Below, piece after piece: positions 1 through 7,336 of a DNA stretch of 64,000 nt. A model generated the notes under the pieces. It was given only the letters and a program-made list of their open reading frames with translations. It did no database searches and had not been told where the DNA came from. A program made the position numbers and the translations under genes. Position 1 is the first letter of the stretch. Every line of letters starts with the position of its first letter. The stretch is from Corallococcus macrosporus DSM 14697. GTDB taxonomy: Bacteria; Myxococcota; Myxococcia; Myxococcales; Myxococcaceae. The stretch spans positions 4,938,501 to 5,002,500 of the forward strand of contig NZ_CP022203.1 of assembly GCF_002305895.1 (NCBI RefSeq). Reading direction: 5' to 3'.

Positions 1-1112
1 ATCTGGCAGTGGGCGCCGAGCAGGCAAAGCAGCCGGTGCAGCTCGGCGTATTCGAAATGCGTGCTCGGCGCGGCCCCGTCGGCGCTCCCTCCCGGCGGCG
101 CGAGCGAGCGGATGTCCATGCTCAGGTACACCCGCGGACAGTCCGCCAGACAGCGCACCAACGCGTCCTCGCCGCCCGCGTCCCTCAGCTCCGGCGCGGA
201 GAGCACGGTGAGGCCGGCCAGGGCCCGGTCCACCGAGCCGATGGCGCCCAGGTGCACATAGCGCGTCACGCCAGGAAGGCCGAGCGCGTGCGCCGGCAAG
301 GTGCCCGGTGAGATGAAGGAAGGATGGACGGCGCCACGTTCGCGCGCGTCAGCCGCGATCCTGACGACCGCGATCGGCTGTCGCGCCTGCAGACGGCGGA
401 TGGCCGGAAAGGCCACGGACGCATCGCCGCCGATCAGCACGGGCAGGCTGCCGGCCCCCGTCACCGTCTCCAACACGGCGTCGACGCGGCCGAACAACGC
501 CGCCTGCTCCTCCCCTCGGGTGATGAACACGTCGCCACAATCGGAGATCGTCGCGCCTCGCAGGATGGGGCGGCGGCGGTCGGCGTCGTACCAGCCCAGC
601 GGCTTGCCGCCGTGGCGGTCCAATCCGTAGAGAATCTGCAGCGACGCTTCCCGCAGCGCCGCGGGCGCTTCGCGCGCGCCAGCGGCCGAGCGGTCGCTGA
701 GATCGTAGGCGACGCCGAGCACGACGAAGTCCGAACTCGAGGGCTCCAGCTTCTGGGCGGGCGCGTCGAACATCCGCACGGGCGCGTCCGTGAGCAGGCG
801 GCGGCTCGACGCGTGCGTGTTCTCGCCGACCAGGAACCCCTTCGCGCGCAGGCTCTCCAGCGCGGCCCCCGCCTTGGCGCCGTACCGCCCGTCGCCGAGG
901 ACGGCGCTCACGCCGCGAGGCGTCTCGAACTCGAGGAGGAGCTTGTGCAACGCGATGGGGATGCGGATCCGGGTGCCATCCAACTGCAGATAGATGGTGG
1001 CGAACTTCTCGTCGAGCTGCTCGACCCGCATCGCGGGTGAGACGACCAGCCGCACCTCGTCCGCGCCGCCAGCCGGCTCGCGAGGGTCCGTCGGAGACAG
1101 AGCGTCCGCCAT
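1..1112 (-). CDS. RRE-fused arginase-like protein with degenerate metal site (C-terminus cut by window edge)
   Basis: Open reading frame with no stop before the left edge; about 370 residues are visible. The first ~95 residues look like a PqqD-type leader-binding (RRE) domain. The rest follows the ureohydrolase (arginase/agmatinase) fold: VVLGVAYD, a GWYDAD stretch, DCGDVF, then LIGGDAS. The family metal ligands are mostly gone: the His of GGDH is Ala (GGDA), the D-A-H-x-D strand reads RIAADARE, and the SIDID strand reads SMDIR. It is therefore probably not a catalytic arginase but a substrate-binding or scaffold partner. Its ATG overlaps the stop of the upstream oxygenase gene by one base (TGATG), so it is translationally coupled and the last visible gene of the RiPP operon. 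It resembles the protein at 3124-4350 closely, including the same lost ligands. The fold call is firm; the role is inferred. Confidence 0.8.
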   Translation of the reverse strand, partial: MADALSPTDPREPAGGADEVRLVVSPAMRVEQLDEKFATIYLQLDGTRIRIPIALHKLLLEFETPRGVSAVLGDGRYGAKAGAALESLRAKGFLVGENTHASSRRLLTDAPVRMFDAPAQKLEPSSSDFVVLGVAYDLSDRSAAGAREAPAALREASLQILYGLDRHGGKPLGWYDADRRRPILRGATISDCGDVFITRGEEQAALFGRVDAVLETVTGAGSLPVLIGGDASVAFPAIRRLQARQPIAVVRIAADARERGAVHPSFISPGTLPAHALGLPGVTRYVHLGAIGSVDRALAGLTVLSAPELRDAGGEDALVRCLADCPRVYLSMDIRSLAPPGGSADGAAPSTHFEYAELHRLLCLLGAHCQ

Positions 1113-2209
1113 CACACCGCTCCAGCCGCTGCCGGCTTGAGCTCCGGCGCCGCGTCTTCCTCGAGCGCCGCCAGCAGCTCACGCCTGACCCGCGCTGACC
1201 GCTCCGGCTGCGAGCCGGCCAGGGCGCTTCGAAGGACGCAGATCATCAGCTCGCGCCCGAGCTCCGGGTCACTGGCGCCCGTCAGCGCGTCATGCACGCG
1301 GCGGTCCGGGATACGCGTGCGAATCAGCTCCGCGTTCTTCCTCGCGAACCGGCCCAGCTCGTCCCTCCAGTCCACCGACTTCGCGTACGCGCGCAGGTTG
1401 AGGGCGTTGATGAAGTCGAAGCTGACGGTGGTCGAGTCCGACAGCGTCACGACGTGGTGCGCCCAGTTCGGTCCCCAGATGAGCAGCTCCCCGGGATTGA
1501 GCAGCCCGGTCCACGGGCGGGCTTCGCGCCAGGTCGGGAACTCGTCATCGTTGGGGTTCAGGGGGTCCAGGTAGCCGACGTCCGGGTTGTAGTAGTGGCG
1601 CTTGTCCTCGGCGCTGTAGAGGATCGCCCGCTTCTGCCCCCGCAGTTGCGCCAGGTAGGCGATGACCGCGTTGTTGTCCTGGTGCAGCGGCGTGAGCGCG
1701 CCCTTCAGGCTCACGTACAGCCAGACGTGGTTGCCTGACTGGTAGTAGTACGGGATCTCGTTGTTGAAGTGCTCCAGCGGCTCCGGGAGGATGGGGTCGA
1801 GCTGCGAGAAGACCTCCTCCCGGGCATGGCGGACCAGCCGGAGGTTCCCGCTGTACAGGGGCAGGCCGAGCTCCCGCAGGAGCTGCGCGCTGCCCTTCGA
1901 CCACTTCCCCTCGAAGAGCGCCTCCACGCGCTCCGGGGCCTTGACGTACTCCAGATAGGTCCCGAAGTCGGTCATCACCTGGCACATCTTCGCCTGCTTC
2001 TGGGTGACGAACTGCGGCGCGCCAGCCGTCACCGGCAGGTGCCCGAACATCTCGCTGAGCGCGTCCAGCTCGCCCCACCGCTTGCTGGCGAGCCACTTGT
2101 CAGTGAAGCCCCGCACCACGCAAGGCTGCCGGGTGAGCACGTCCGGCGACTTCTCCACCAGTTGGCGGAACGCTTCGAGGTCATAGGCGGGAATCGGTGT
2201 GGCTTCCAT
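1112..2209 (-). CDS. JmjC/cupin-8-like Fe(II)/2-oxoglutarate oxygenase
   Basis: 365 aa. Residues ~110-270 match the JmjC-like cupin family: LHQDNN supplies the HxD pair (H176, D178) and GPNWAHHV the distal His (H251 or H252), together a full Fe(II) facial triad. TTVSFDF after it matches the last strand of the cupin barrel. Enzymes of this family hydroxylate protein or peptide side chains using 2-oxoglutarate and O2. It lies between an arginase and an arginase-like gene in the RiPP operon, 42 bp after the arginase stop and overlapping the next start (TGATG), so a peptide hydroxylase acting on the precursor is likely. The ATG is preceded by GAGGGA about nine bases upstream. Substrate and site are unknown. 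No RRE-like domain is obvious, so delivery of the peptide may depend on partners. Confidence 0.85.
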   Translation of the reverse strand: MEATPIPAYDLEAFRQLVEKSPDVLTRQPCVVRGFTDKWLASKRWGELDALSEMFGHLPVTAGAPQFVTQKQAKMCQVMTDFGTYLEYVKAPERVEALFEGKWSKGSAQLLRELGLPLYSGNLRLVRHAREEVFSQLDPILPEPLEHFNNEIPYYYQSGNHVWLYVSLKGALTPLHQDNNAVIAYLAQLRGQKRAILYSAEDKRHYYNPDVGYLDPLNPNDDEFPTWREARPWTGLLNPGELLIWGPNWAHHVVTLSDSTTVSFDFINALNLRAYAKSVDWRDELGRFARKNAELIRTRIPDRRVHDALTGASDPELGRELMICVLRSALAGSQPERSARVRRELLAALEEDAAPELKPAAAGAV

Positions 2210-2251
2210 TCGGCGGTCCCTCGTGCCTGACGTGGATGATGAACAGTAGCG

Positions 2252-3127
2252 CTAGCTCGCGCGGTTCGAGCGCCCGAGCTGGGAATGCCATTGGTCCGCG
2301 GCCTCGCGAATGAGCTCCGCGGCGATCGCGCTCGTCGAGGTCTGGACGTCGAGCACCGGGTTGACCTCGACCACGTCGAGCCCCGAGATCCTGCGTTCGC
2401 GCACCAGCGCGCTCAGGATCCGGCGCACGTGCAGCGGGTGCAGGCCATCTGGCACCGGGGCGCCGGTGCCGGGCGCATGGAACGGGTCCACCGCGTCGAT
2501 GTCGATGGAGACGTAGCAGGGCAGCGCTTCCGGCACGAGCGCCAGGAGCTCGGCGTCGGACAGGTTGCGCGCGCGGGCCGAGGTGATGACGACGGCGTCA
2601 TCCCCCAGCGAGCGCTCGTCGCCCACCGTGATTCCCCGGTAGCCGATCTGCACGATCCTGCGCACGCCGGGCAGCTTCGACAGCCTGCGCAGCACCTGCT
2701 TGTGGTCGTGGAACGGCGTCCCCTCCCACGGGCTGAAGTCCGTGTGCGCGTCAATCCAGACCAGGCACAGGTCCCCGGCGGACTGCAGCACCGACACGGG
2801 CGCGTAGCTGATGGAATGGTCGCCGCCGAGGAACAAGGGGCGCAGGCCGCGCGCCAGGATGTCCTTCGTCGTCGCCGCCAGCCGCTCCAGGTAGCGCGCC
2901 AGGTTCGCCGGCCCCGCCACGTCGCCCCAATCGCAGCCAGGGACCCGAGGGGGTGCCAGGAGCTGGCTCGCCTCGCGTATCGCCGCGGGGCCCTTCGCCG
3001 CGCCGCGAGCGATCGGGTTGCCCAGGTCCGTCGGCGCGCCCACGACGCAGAGCGCGCCCGGCTCAGCCAGCGCCAGGCTGCGGTCCGGCCAGCCGAACAG
3101 CGACGCGCGCGGGCTTGCTCCGCTCAT
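2252..3127 (-). CDS. Complete arginase/agmatinase-family hydrolase, proposed peptide arginase
   Basis: 291 aa, the usual length of the family. All metal-binding motifs are present: GGDHS (H104), WIDAHTDF (D126, H128, D130) and SIDIDAVDP (D209, D211), so a binuclear Mn site should form. The family hydrolyses guanidino groups to release urea, giving for example ornithine from arginine. Its ATG overlaps the stop of the RRE-bearing pseudo-arginase gene (ATGA, 3124-3127). It is the only one of the three arginase homologues here with intact ligands and the only one without an N-terminal PqqD-like domain. In this operon I infer that it converts arginine residues of the precursor core to ornithine, guided by its RRE-bearing relatives. 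A free arginine or agmatine enzyme is the alternative. The family call is firm, the peptide substrate inferred. Confidence 0.92.
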   Translation of the reverse strand: MSGASPRASLFGWPDRSLALAEPGALCVVGAPTDLGNPIARGAAKGPAAIREASQLLAPPRVPGCDWGDVAGPANLARYLERLAATTKDILARGLRPLFLGGDHSISYAPVSVLQSAGDLCLVWIDAHTDFSPWEGTPFHDHKQVLRRLSKLPGVRRIVQIGYRGITVGDERSLGDDAVVITSARARNLSDAELLALVPEALPCYVSIDIDAVDPFHAPGTGAPVPDGLHPLHVRRILSALVRERRISGLDVVEVNPVLDVQTSTSAIAAELIREAADQWHSQLGRSNRAS

Positions 3128-4350
3128 CGCTCGGCCCCCCCATGGCCGCGGGAGGCCTCCATCGCGGTCAGCGCGAGGTCGCAAGCGACCGCCGCGGACA
3201 GGTGCGCGAGCCTTGACCGCGTGTCCAGGCCAACGAGGTCGATGCCGACGATGCGGTGCCGCTGGCCCAGCGCGGAGATCACCCCCCTGAGCTCGGCCTG
3301 TGACAGCCCGGCCGACACGCCGTGCTCGTCCGTCCGCATGCACTCCGGCGTCGTGAGGCCAAGGTCGATTGACAGATGCACGTCGCCGCCCCAGTCACAC
3401 GCCAGCGTGTCCAGGGGGGCGCGGCGCAGCGCCTCCACGTCGTACACCGTCACCCGGCCGCTCGGGCTCGCGGGGGGCGGCTTCAGCCCGCCCAGGCTCA
3501 CGAACCGCTCCACCCCTTCGAGTTCCAGGAGACGGGCCGCGACCTCCTCCGCCCCGATGACCTCGGCGCCCGACGCGGGAGACGTCGCCAGCTCTGCGGA
3601 GAGCCGGACGACGGTCAGCGGCCCCCGGCGTCGGAGCGCCGCGGCAACGGCGTACGTCACCGAGCCGTCCCCGCCAAGGACGACCGGCACCGCCCCCTCC
3701 CCCAGCGTCCCGAGGACCGAGGCGATCCGTCCGAACAGCTCGGCCTGCTCCTCTCCGTATTCGACGTAGACGTCGCCAGCGTCGGCCAGCGAGGCGCCCC
3801 GCATGATCCAGGTCTCCCGGTTCGCGTCGAACCAGCCGTTGGGACGGCCGTCGGCGATTCGCATCCGGTAGAGGTAATCGAGCGACTTCTGCCGGATCGC
3901 CGTCGGCGCGGCGCGGCAGTCGACGGCGCCCGCGAGGTCGTAGGGCACGCCCAGCACCACGAAGTCGCTGGCCGCGCCGTGGGCCGGCGCGTTGCAGAAG
4001 CGGTAGGGCACCGTCGTGCGCAGCCGGTCCGCGCGGACCGCGCGCGGCGCGTCGGCGTCGAGGAGGAGCCGCTTCTCCAGCAGCCGGCCCACCTGCGCGC
4101 GCGCCCCGGCCGCGGCGCCAGGCGGGACGACCTCCTCCAACCTGCGCGGCTTCGCGAACGCCTTCAGGAACTGGTAGGCGGCGGTGGACAGCTTCATGCG
4201 CGCCGCGGTGGCCGTATTCGCGACCGTGACGTGGGTCGCGTCCTGGCTCTCGAGGATCAAGTCGTCGGAGAGCACCAGGCGAATCGTGGACAGGTCGCCC
4301 CACCCCGCGGGTGAATCAGGCGCGTCGACTGAAGAATCCGGGTTGCGCAT
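3124..4350 (-). CDS. RRE-fused pseudo-arginase
   Basis: 408 aa. Residues ~20-100 resemble a PqqD/RRE winged helix (VLSDDLIL ... MKLSTAAYQFLKAF ... GRLLEKRLLL). Residues ~128-400 follow the arginase fold (FVVLGVPYDLAG, AGDVYVEYGEEQAELFGR, VVLGGDGSVTY). Nearly every metal ligand is replaced: GGDH is GGDG (229), the D-A-H-x-D strand reads VVRLSAEL (247-254), and SIDID reads SIDLG (only D329 kept). So it is very unlikely to hydrolyse guanidines itself. It is coupled to the intact arginase (ATGA overlap) and starts 21 bp after the M50 gene. A leader-binding subunit of a hetero-oligomeric peptide arginase is the simplest reading. It is a paralogue of the gene at the left edge. A weak GAGAGCGAG lies just before the ATG. 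Confidence 0.85.
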   Translation of the reverse strand: MRNPDSSVDAPDSPAGWGDLSTIRLVLSDDLILESQDATHVTVANTATAARMKLSTAAYQFLKAFAKPRRLEEVVPPGAAAGARAQVGRLLEKRLLLDADAPRAVRADRLRTTVPYRFCNAPAHGAASDFVVLGVPYDLAGAVDCRAAPTAIRQKSLDYLYRMRIADGRPNGWFDANRETWIMRGASLADAGDVYVEYGEEQAELFGRIASVLGTLGEGAVPVVLGGDGSVTYAVAAALRRRGPLTVVRLSAELATSPASGAEVIGAEEVAARLLELEGVERFVSLGGLKPPPASPSGRVTVYDVEALRRAPLDTLACDWGGDVHLSIDLGLTTPECMRTDEHGVSAGLSQAELRGVISALGQRHRIVGIDLVGLDTRSRLAHLSAAVACDLALTAMEASRGHGGAER

Positions 4351-4371
4351 GCTCGCTCTCGGCCAGGCCGC

Positions 4372-5670
4372 TCAGGCCCCGCTGTGCCGGACCTGGGCCC
4401 GGAACGCCCAGAGCTTGCCAAGCAGATTGACCGCGCGTGTCGCCAGGCTCCACAGCGTGACGGCCGCGCCCGCGAGCATCAACGAACGCCAGAAGACCTC
4501 CAGGAACACCTTGAGCACCTCGATCAACGGCGCTCCCTCTCCAGCCGCCTGGACGAAGGCGCGCAACAACGCGGGGTACTCCTTGGCGATGCTCAGAATC
4601 ACGAACTGGAAGATCACCTTCAGGATGTAGGCCAGGAACACCGTGCCCAGCGCCGTGTAGATGCCAAGCGCCCACCTGGCCTTGCGGGTCAGGTTGACCT
4701 TCGGCCCTGGCTCCCGGACGCCAAAGAGCCTGCCTCCCAGGTGCTGAACCCAGAGCATCTGCTGCTTGCGCAGGTTCACGATGCCGAAGAAGTCGCTCAT
4801 CAGCCAGTAGCCGTCCATGCGGAGGAACGGGTTGAAGGTCGTCGCGATCGAGAGGTCGATGATGACGAAGGCGACGAGGAAGATGATGTCCCCGGTCCGC
4901 AGGAACAGCCCCAGCATGGCGAGCAGGAAGATCGATTCGAAGTAGACCCCGCCGATGTCCACGACCGCGCGCTGCCGCCGCGGGAGCTTCCAGGCGTCCG
5001 AGACGTTCGTCCAGAGGACCGTATAGATGATGTAGACGCCCCAGCCGATGGTCATCCGCCGGCAGCCGTAGTGAGCGGCGGCGCTGGCGTGCCCGAACTC
5101 GTGACAGAGGGTCCCCAGGGTGGAGAGCAGCATCACGGCCAGGACGCCCGTGGCGTCGAGCTGGCTGAAGTCGGCGCGCTGAGCCGTGAGCAGCACACCG
5201 TAGACGTAGGCGTGCGAGAGCACCGCCAGGATCAAGCCCAGCACCAGGGCCGGCGTCTTGAACATGAAGCCCAGGCGCCGGGCAATCGGCTCGACGACGC
5301 TGGGCGGGATGATGGGGAGCTTGATGAACAGGAACGCGCGCTTGGGCTGTGAGCTGACGCCCGCCCGCGAAGCGTCCTGATCCGGGTGAACGAGGATGCC
5401 CTTGGGGAGCAGCGACTTCTCGACCAGCCGCCGGAGCCAATCCCGCTCGAAGCTCCCCTGTCCGCGCTGCAGAAACGCGTCAATGGCTTCGTCAATGGTG
5501 CGGACCCCGTCGAACTCCCGCACCAGGTCCATGTAGGCCGCCGGCAGCGCGAAGCGCACCGCGTCATTCCCATCAGGGACGGCGCACATCACCATCGGCT
5601 TCGCCGCATCCGAGTCGAAGTCGGATACCTCGAGGTGGGGATTGGCCAGTGGGCGGGCGGGTTGCGTCAT
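4372..5670 (-). CDS. PqqD-like domain fused to M50-type membrane metalloprotease
   Basis: 432 aa from the ATG at 5670, chosen because AGGGAG stands at a good distance before it and 33 further in-frame upstream residues have no such site. Residues ~12-97 look like a PqqD-type domain. From ~118 on there are several hydrophobic helices, with HEFGH (190-194) in one and NPFLRMDGYW (280-289, Asp286) in another; these are the two metal-site motifs of the site-2-protease (M50) family. This architecture recurs in RiPP clusters, where the M50 protein is thought to cut or export the peptide. It is the first gene after the precursor, separated from it by a strong hairpin, so a leader peptidase or exporter acting at the inner membrane is a reasonable role. 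No ABC transporter is visible, which adds weight to an export-coupled function. Confidence 0.85.
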   Translation of the reverse strand: MTQPARPLANPHLEVSDFDSDAAKPMVMCAVPDGNDAVRFALPAAYMDLVREFDGVRTIDEAIDAFLQRGQGSFERDWLRRLVEKSLLPKGILVHPDQDASRAGVSSQPKRAFLFIKLPIIPPSVVEPIARRLGFMFKTPALVLGLILAVLSHAYVYGVLLTAQRADFSQLDATGVLAVMLLSTLGTLCHEFGHASAAAHYGCRRMTIGWGVYIIYTVLWTNVSDAWKLPRRQRAVVDIGGVYFESIFLLAMLGLFLRTGDIIFLVAFVIIDLSIATTFNPFLRMDGYWLMSDFFGIVNLRKQQMLWVQHLGGRLFGVREPGPKVNLTRKARWALGIYTALGTVFLAYILKVIFQFVILSIAKEYPALLRAFVQAAGEGAPLIEVLKVFLEVFWRSLMLAGAAVTLWSLATRAVNLLGKLWAFRAQVRHSGA

Positions 5671-5732
5671 GGTCCGAGCTCCCTGAACTCGCCTTCCAGG
5701 CAGACCCTTCGGGCGCTTCGATCGAACTGCGA

Positions 5733-5758
5733 CCGGATCGGACCCAAGCCCGATCCGG
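5733..5758 (-). terminator. Strong hairpin just downstream of the precursor gene
   Basis: Perfect 9-bp inverted repeat, CCGGATCGG / CCGATCCGG, with an 8-nt loop, 37 nt after the precursor stop codon. No T-run follows on the minus strand, so it is more likely a partial terminator or an RNA-stabilising 3' structure. Such structures often raise the amount of precursor mRNA relative to the modifying-enzyme genes downstream. Confidence 0.6.
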
Positions 5759-5795
5759 CCTAGAAACAATCGGCGTTCGCCGAGTGTCCTACAGC

Positions 5796-5945
5796 TTACT
5801 CCACCGAGCGCTCGACCTGGGCGTCGCAGCGGCCGTTGCAGCGGCCGGCCAGCTCCAGACGGTCCTCAAGCTCGATGATCTCGAACTCGTCGATCAGGAG
5901 GCTCTCGTTCTTCTCAACCGTCACGGCGTTCTTGTCGTTGTTCAC
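5796..5945 (-). CDS. Putative RiPP precursor peptide, 49 aa
   Basis: Short gene read directly from the sequence: GTG start at 5945 with a near-perfect AGAGGAG six bases upstream, TAA stop at 5796-5798. The N-terminal ~32 residues are acidic (ESLLIDEFEIIELEDRLELA), typical of a leader recognised by PqqD-like domains. The C-terminal ~17 residues form a distinct core, AGRCNGRCDAQVERSVE, with a twin GRC repeat: two Cys (36, 40) and three Arg (35, 39, 46). It lies among radical SAM, acyltransferase, M50, arginase and oxygenase genes, with hairpins on both sides. The Arg residues are plausible arginase targets (ornithine formation) and the Cys residues plausible radical SAM crosslink sites. The leader/core border near LAGR is a guess. 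There is no signal peptide. Reading frame, start signal and context make this convincing; the product is unknown. Confidence 0.85.
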   Translation of the reverse strand: MNNDKNAVTVEKNESLLIDEFEIIELEDRLELAGRCNGRCDAQVERSVE

Positions 5946-5983
5946 GTGATGCTCCTCTGGGGGATGCACTTTTTCGTTACTGC

Positions 5984-6016
5984 ATTACCAATCCCCGTGC
6001 ATTGGAGGGTGGTAAT
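5984..6016. repeat. Inverted repeat upstream of the precursor gene
   Basis: ATTACCA (5984-5990) and TGGTAAT (6010-6016) form a perfect 7-bp dyad; inner CCAAT / ATTGG can pair as well. It sits in the 119-bp gap between the acyltransferase stop and the precursor start, the least GC-rich part of the operon. It may be an intercistronic processing or regulatory structure or part of an internal promoter for the precursor; no clear -35/-10 pair was found. Confidence 0.4.
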
Positions 6017-6064
6017 CCCTTTCAGCGCGCTGCCTCCGCGCGCATGGTCAAACAAGCCCTGCGT

Positions 6065-7336
6065 TCACCCGTGGCACCGGACGGCGTCCCGCGACGCGAG
6101 CTGGCAGATCAAGCTCCACATCCGCGAGCGCACGTCGCTCGGGTGCTGGTCAAGCCACTGCAGGTCCACGCCCCGGCCTTCGTCCGCGAGGCGCGCCGCC
6201 AGGTCCATGATGGCGAGCGGAAACTTGTAGCAACGCCCGGTCATGGCGTCGGTCCAGACGATGTCGTTCTCACCCGGGAGCTCGACGATGCGCCGCGTGT
6301 CCATCACCACCCGGCCGCCCGTCCCCAGGTGCTCGCGCAGGCGCTGCTCAATCTCGTTGGCGGGATGCGTGACGGAGGGGGCCGGGAGCCGCCACTGGTG
6401 GAACAAGTCGCCGCCGCACCACTCGTCGGCATATGCGTTCAGCGCCTCGCCCAGGAAGGTGTACGCGCTCTGCACGGCCTCCTCGACGAAGCGCTCCGCG
6501 TCCGCGCCGCGCAGCGGCCCGCCCGGATCCAGGACCGGCCCCAGCCTGCACGCCCGCTGGCCGTCGAGGTTGTGGGCCACCATCGGGATGACCGGAGAGC
6601 CGAACCTCGCCGCCATGACGAACAACCCGTTCTTGACCCGGCACTCGCTCCCTAGGAGCGCGACCTTCGAGCGCCGCGCGTCTCCCCGCGTCCCGTCGTT
6701 GCCCGTGTTGCCGTCAATCGTGGAGAAGACCAGCTCGCCCCGTGCGAGCGCCTTGGCCAGCGAGATCGCGCCCGCGCGCGCCTCGACGTCCACGAATTCG
6801 AAGTGTTTCCAGAGCGCCGCGCCCGGGTTGCTGGCCCTCGCGGTCCAGTAGTCGTTGTACGAATCGCTGGCGAGCGGCAGGTGCGTCGCGATCCCCGCAT
6901 GCGCGAACTCGGAGGGGAGATAGCGCATGTGACCGAAGTGGAAGGACACCCCCACCACCCCACGGCCGCGCTCGAGCAGCGCGCGCACCTGCTCCAGGTG
7001 CGCCCCGTTCACTTGCGGCGCGTCAGGCGCCGACGTCAACCGCGGCAGGTAATGCTGATGGTACTCCCACCCGCCGAGGATCTTGCTGATCGCGGCGGCG
7101 CGCGCGGCTTGCGCAATCCGCTCCCGTGGCCAGTCACGGCCGAACAGCGACACGAGGTTGAGCCGGTAGGCGCGCAGTCCGAACGGCAGGAGCTCATCGT
7201 CGCTGAGCGAATGGACCAGGTCGAACACCTCGCTCCTGCTCACGTCGCTCCGGGCGAGCAGGTGCTTGACCCGATCGACCCTGGACGCGGTGGGGATGGC
7301 GGCGTTCTCGGGGGCAGCCCCCTGGGTCATCGTCAT
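6065..7336 (-). CDS. LpxL-like acyltransferase with C-terminal PqqD-like domain
   Basis: 423 aa. Residues ~115-310 resemble the lipid A / lysophospholipid acyltransferase (LpxL/HtrB) family: GVVGVSFHFGHMRYLP corresponds to the catalytic block and KVALLGSECRVKNGLFVMAARFGSPVIPM to the later substrate block. The expected H-x4-D/E dyad is not clear after H133 or H136, so the active site is unusual. Residues ~335-423 look like a PqqD/RRE winged-helix domain (RRIVELPGENDIVW ... LICQLASRDAVRC). No long hydrophobic anchor is obvious. The start overlaps the radical SAM stop (ATGA, 7333-7336). A leader-binding domain on an acyltransferase suggests that the RiPP is fatty-acylated, or that the fold has been reused for other peptide chemistry. 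The family call rests on motifs only. Confidence 0.7.
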   Translation of the reverse strand: MTMTQGAAPENAAIPTASRVDRVKHLLARSDVSRSEVFDLVHSLSDDELLPFGLRAYRLNLVSLFGRDWPRERIAQAARAAAISKILGGWEYHQHYLPRLTSAPDAPQVNGAHLEQVRALLERGRGVVGVSFHFGHMRYLPSEFAHAGIATHLPLASDSYNDYWTARASNPGAALWKHFEFVDVEARAGAISLAKALARGELVFSTIDGNTGNDGTRGDARRSKVALLGSECRVKNGLFVMAARFGSPVIPMVAHNLDGQRACRLGPVLDPGGPLRGADAERFVEEAVQSAYTFLGEALNAYADEWCGGDLFHQWRLPAPSVTHPANEIEQRLREHLGTGGRVVMDTRRIVELPGENDIVWTDAMTGRCYKFPLAIMDLAARLADEGRGVDLQWLDQHPSDVRSRMWSLICQLASRDAVRCHG

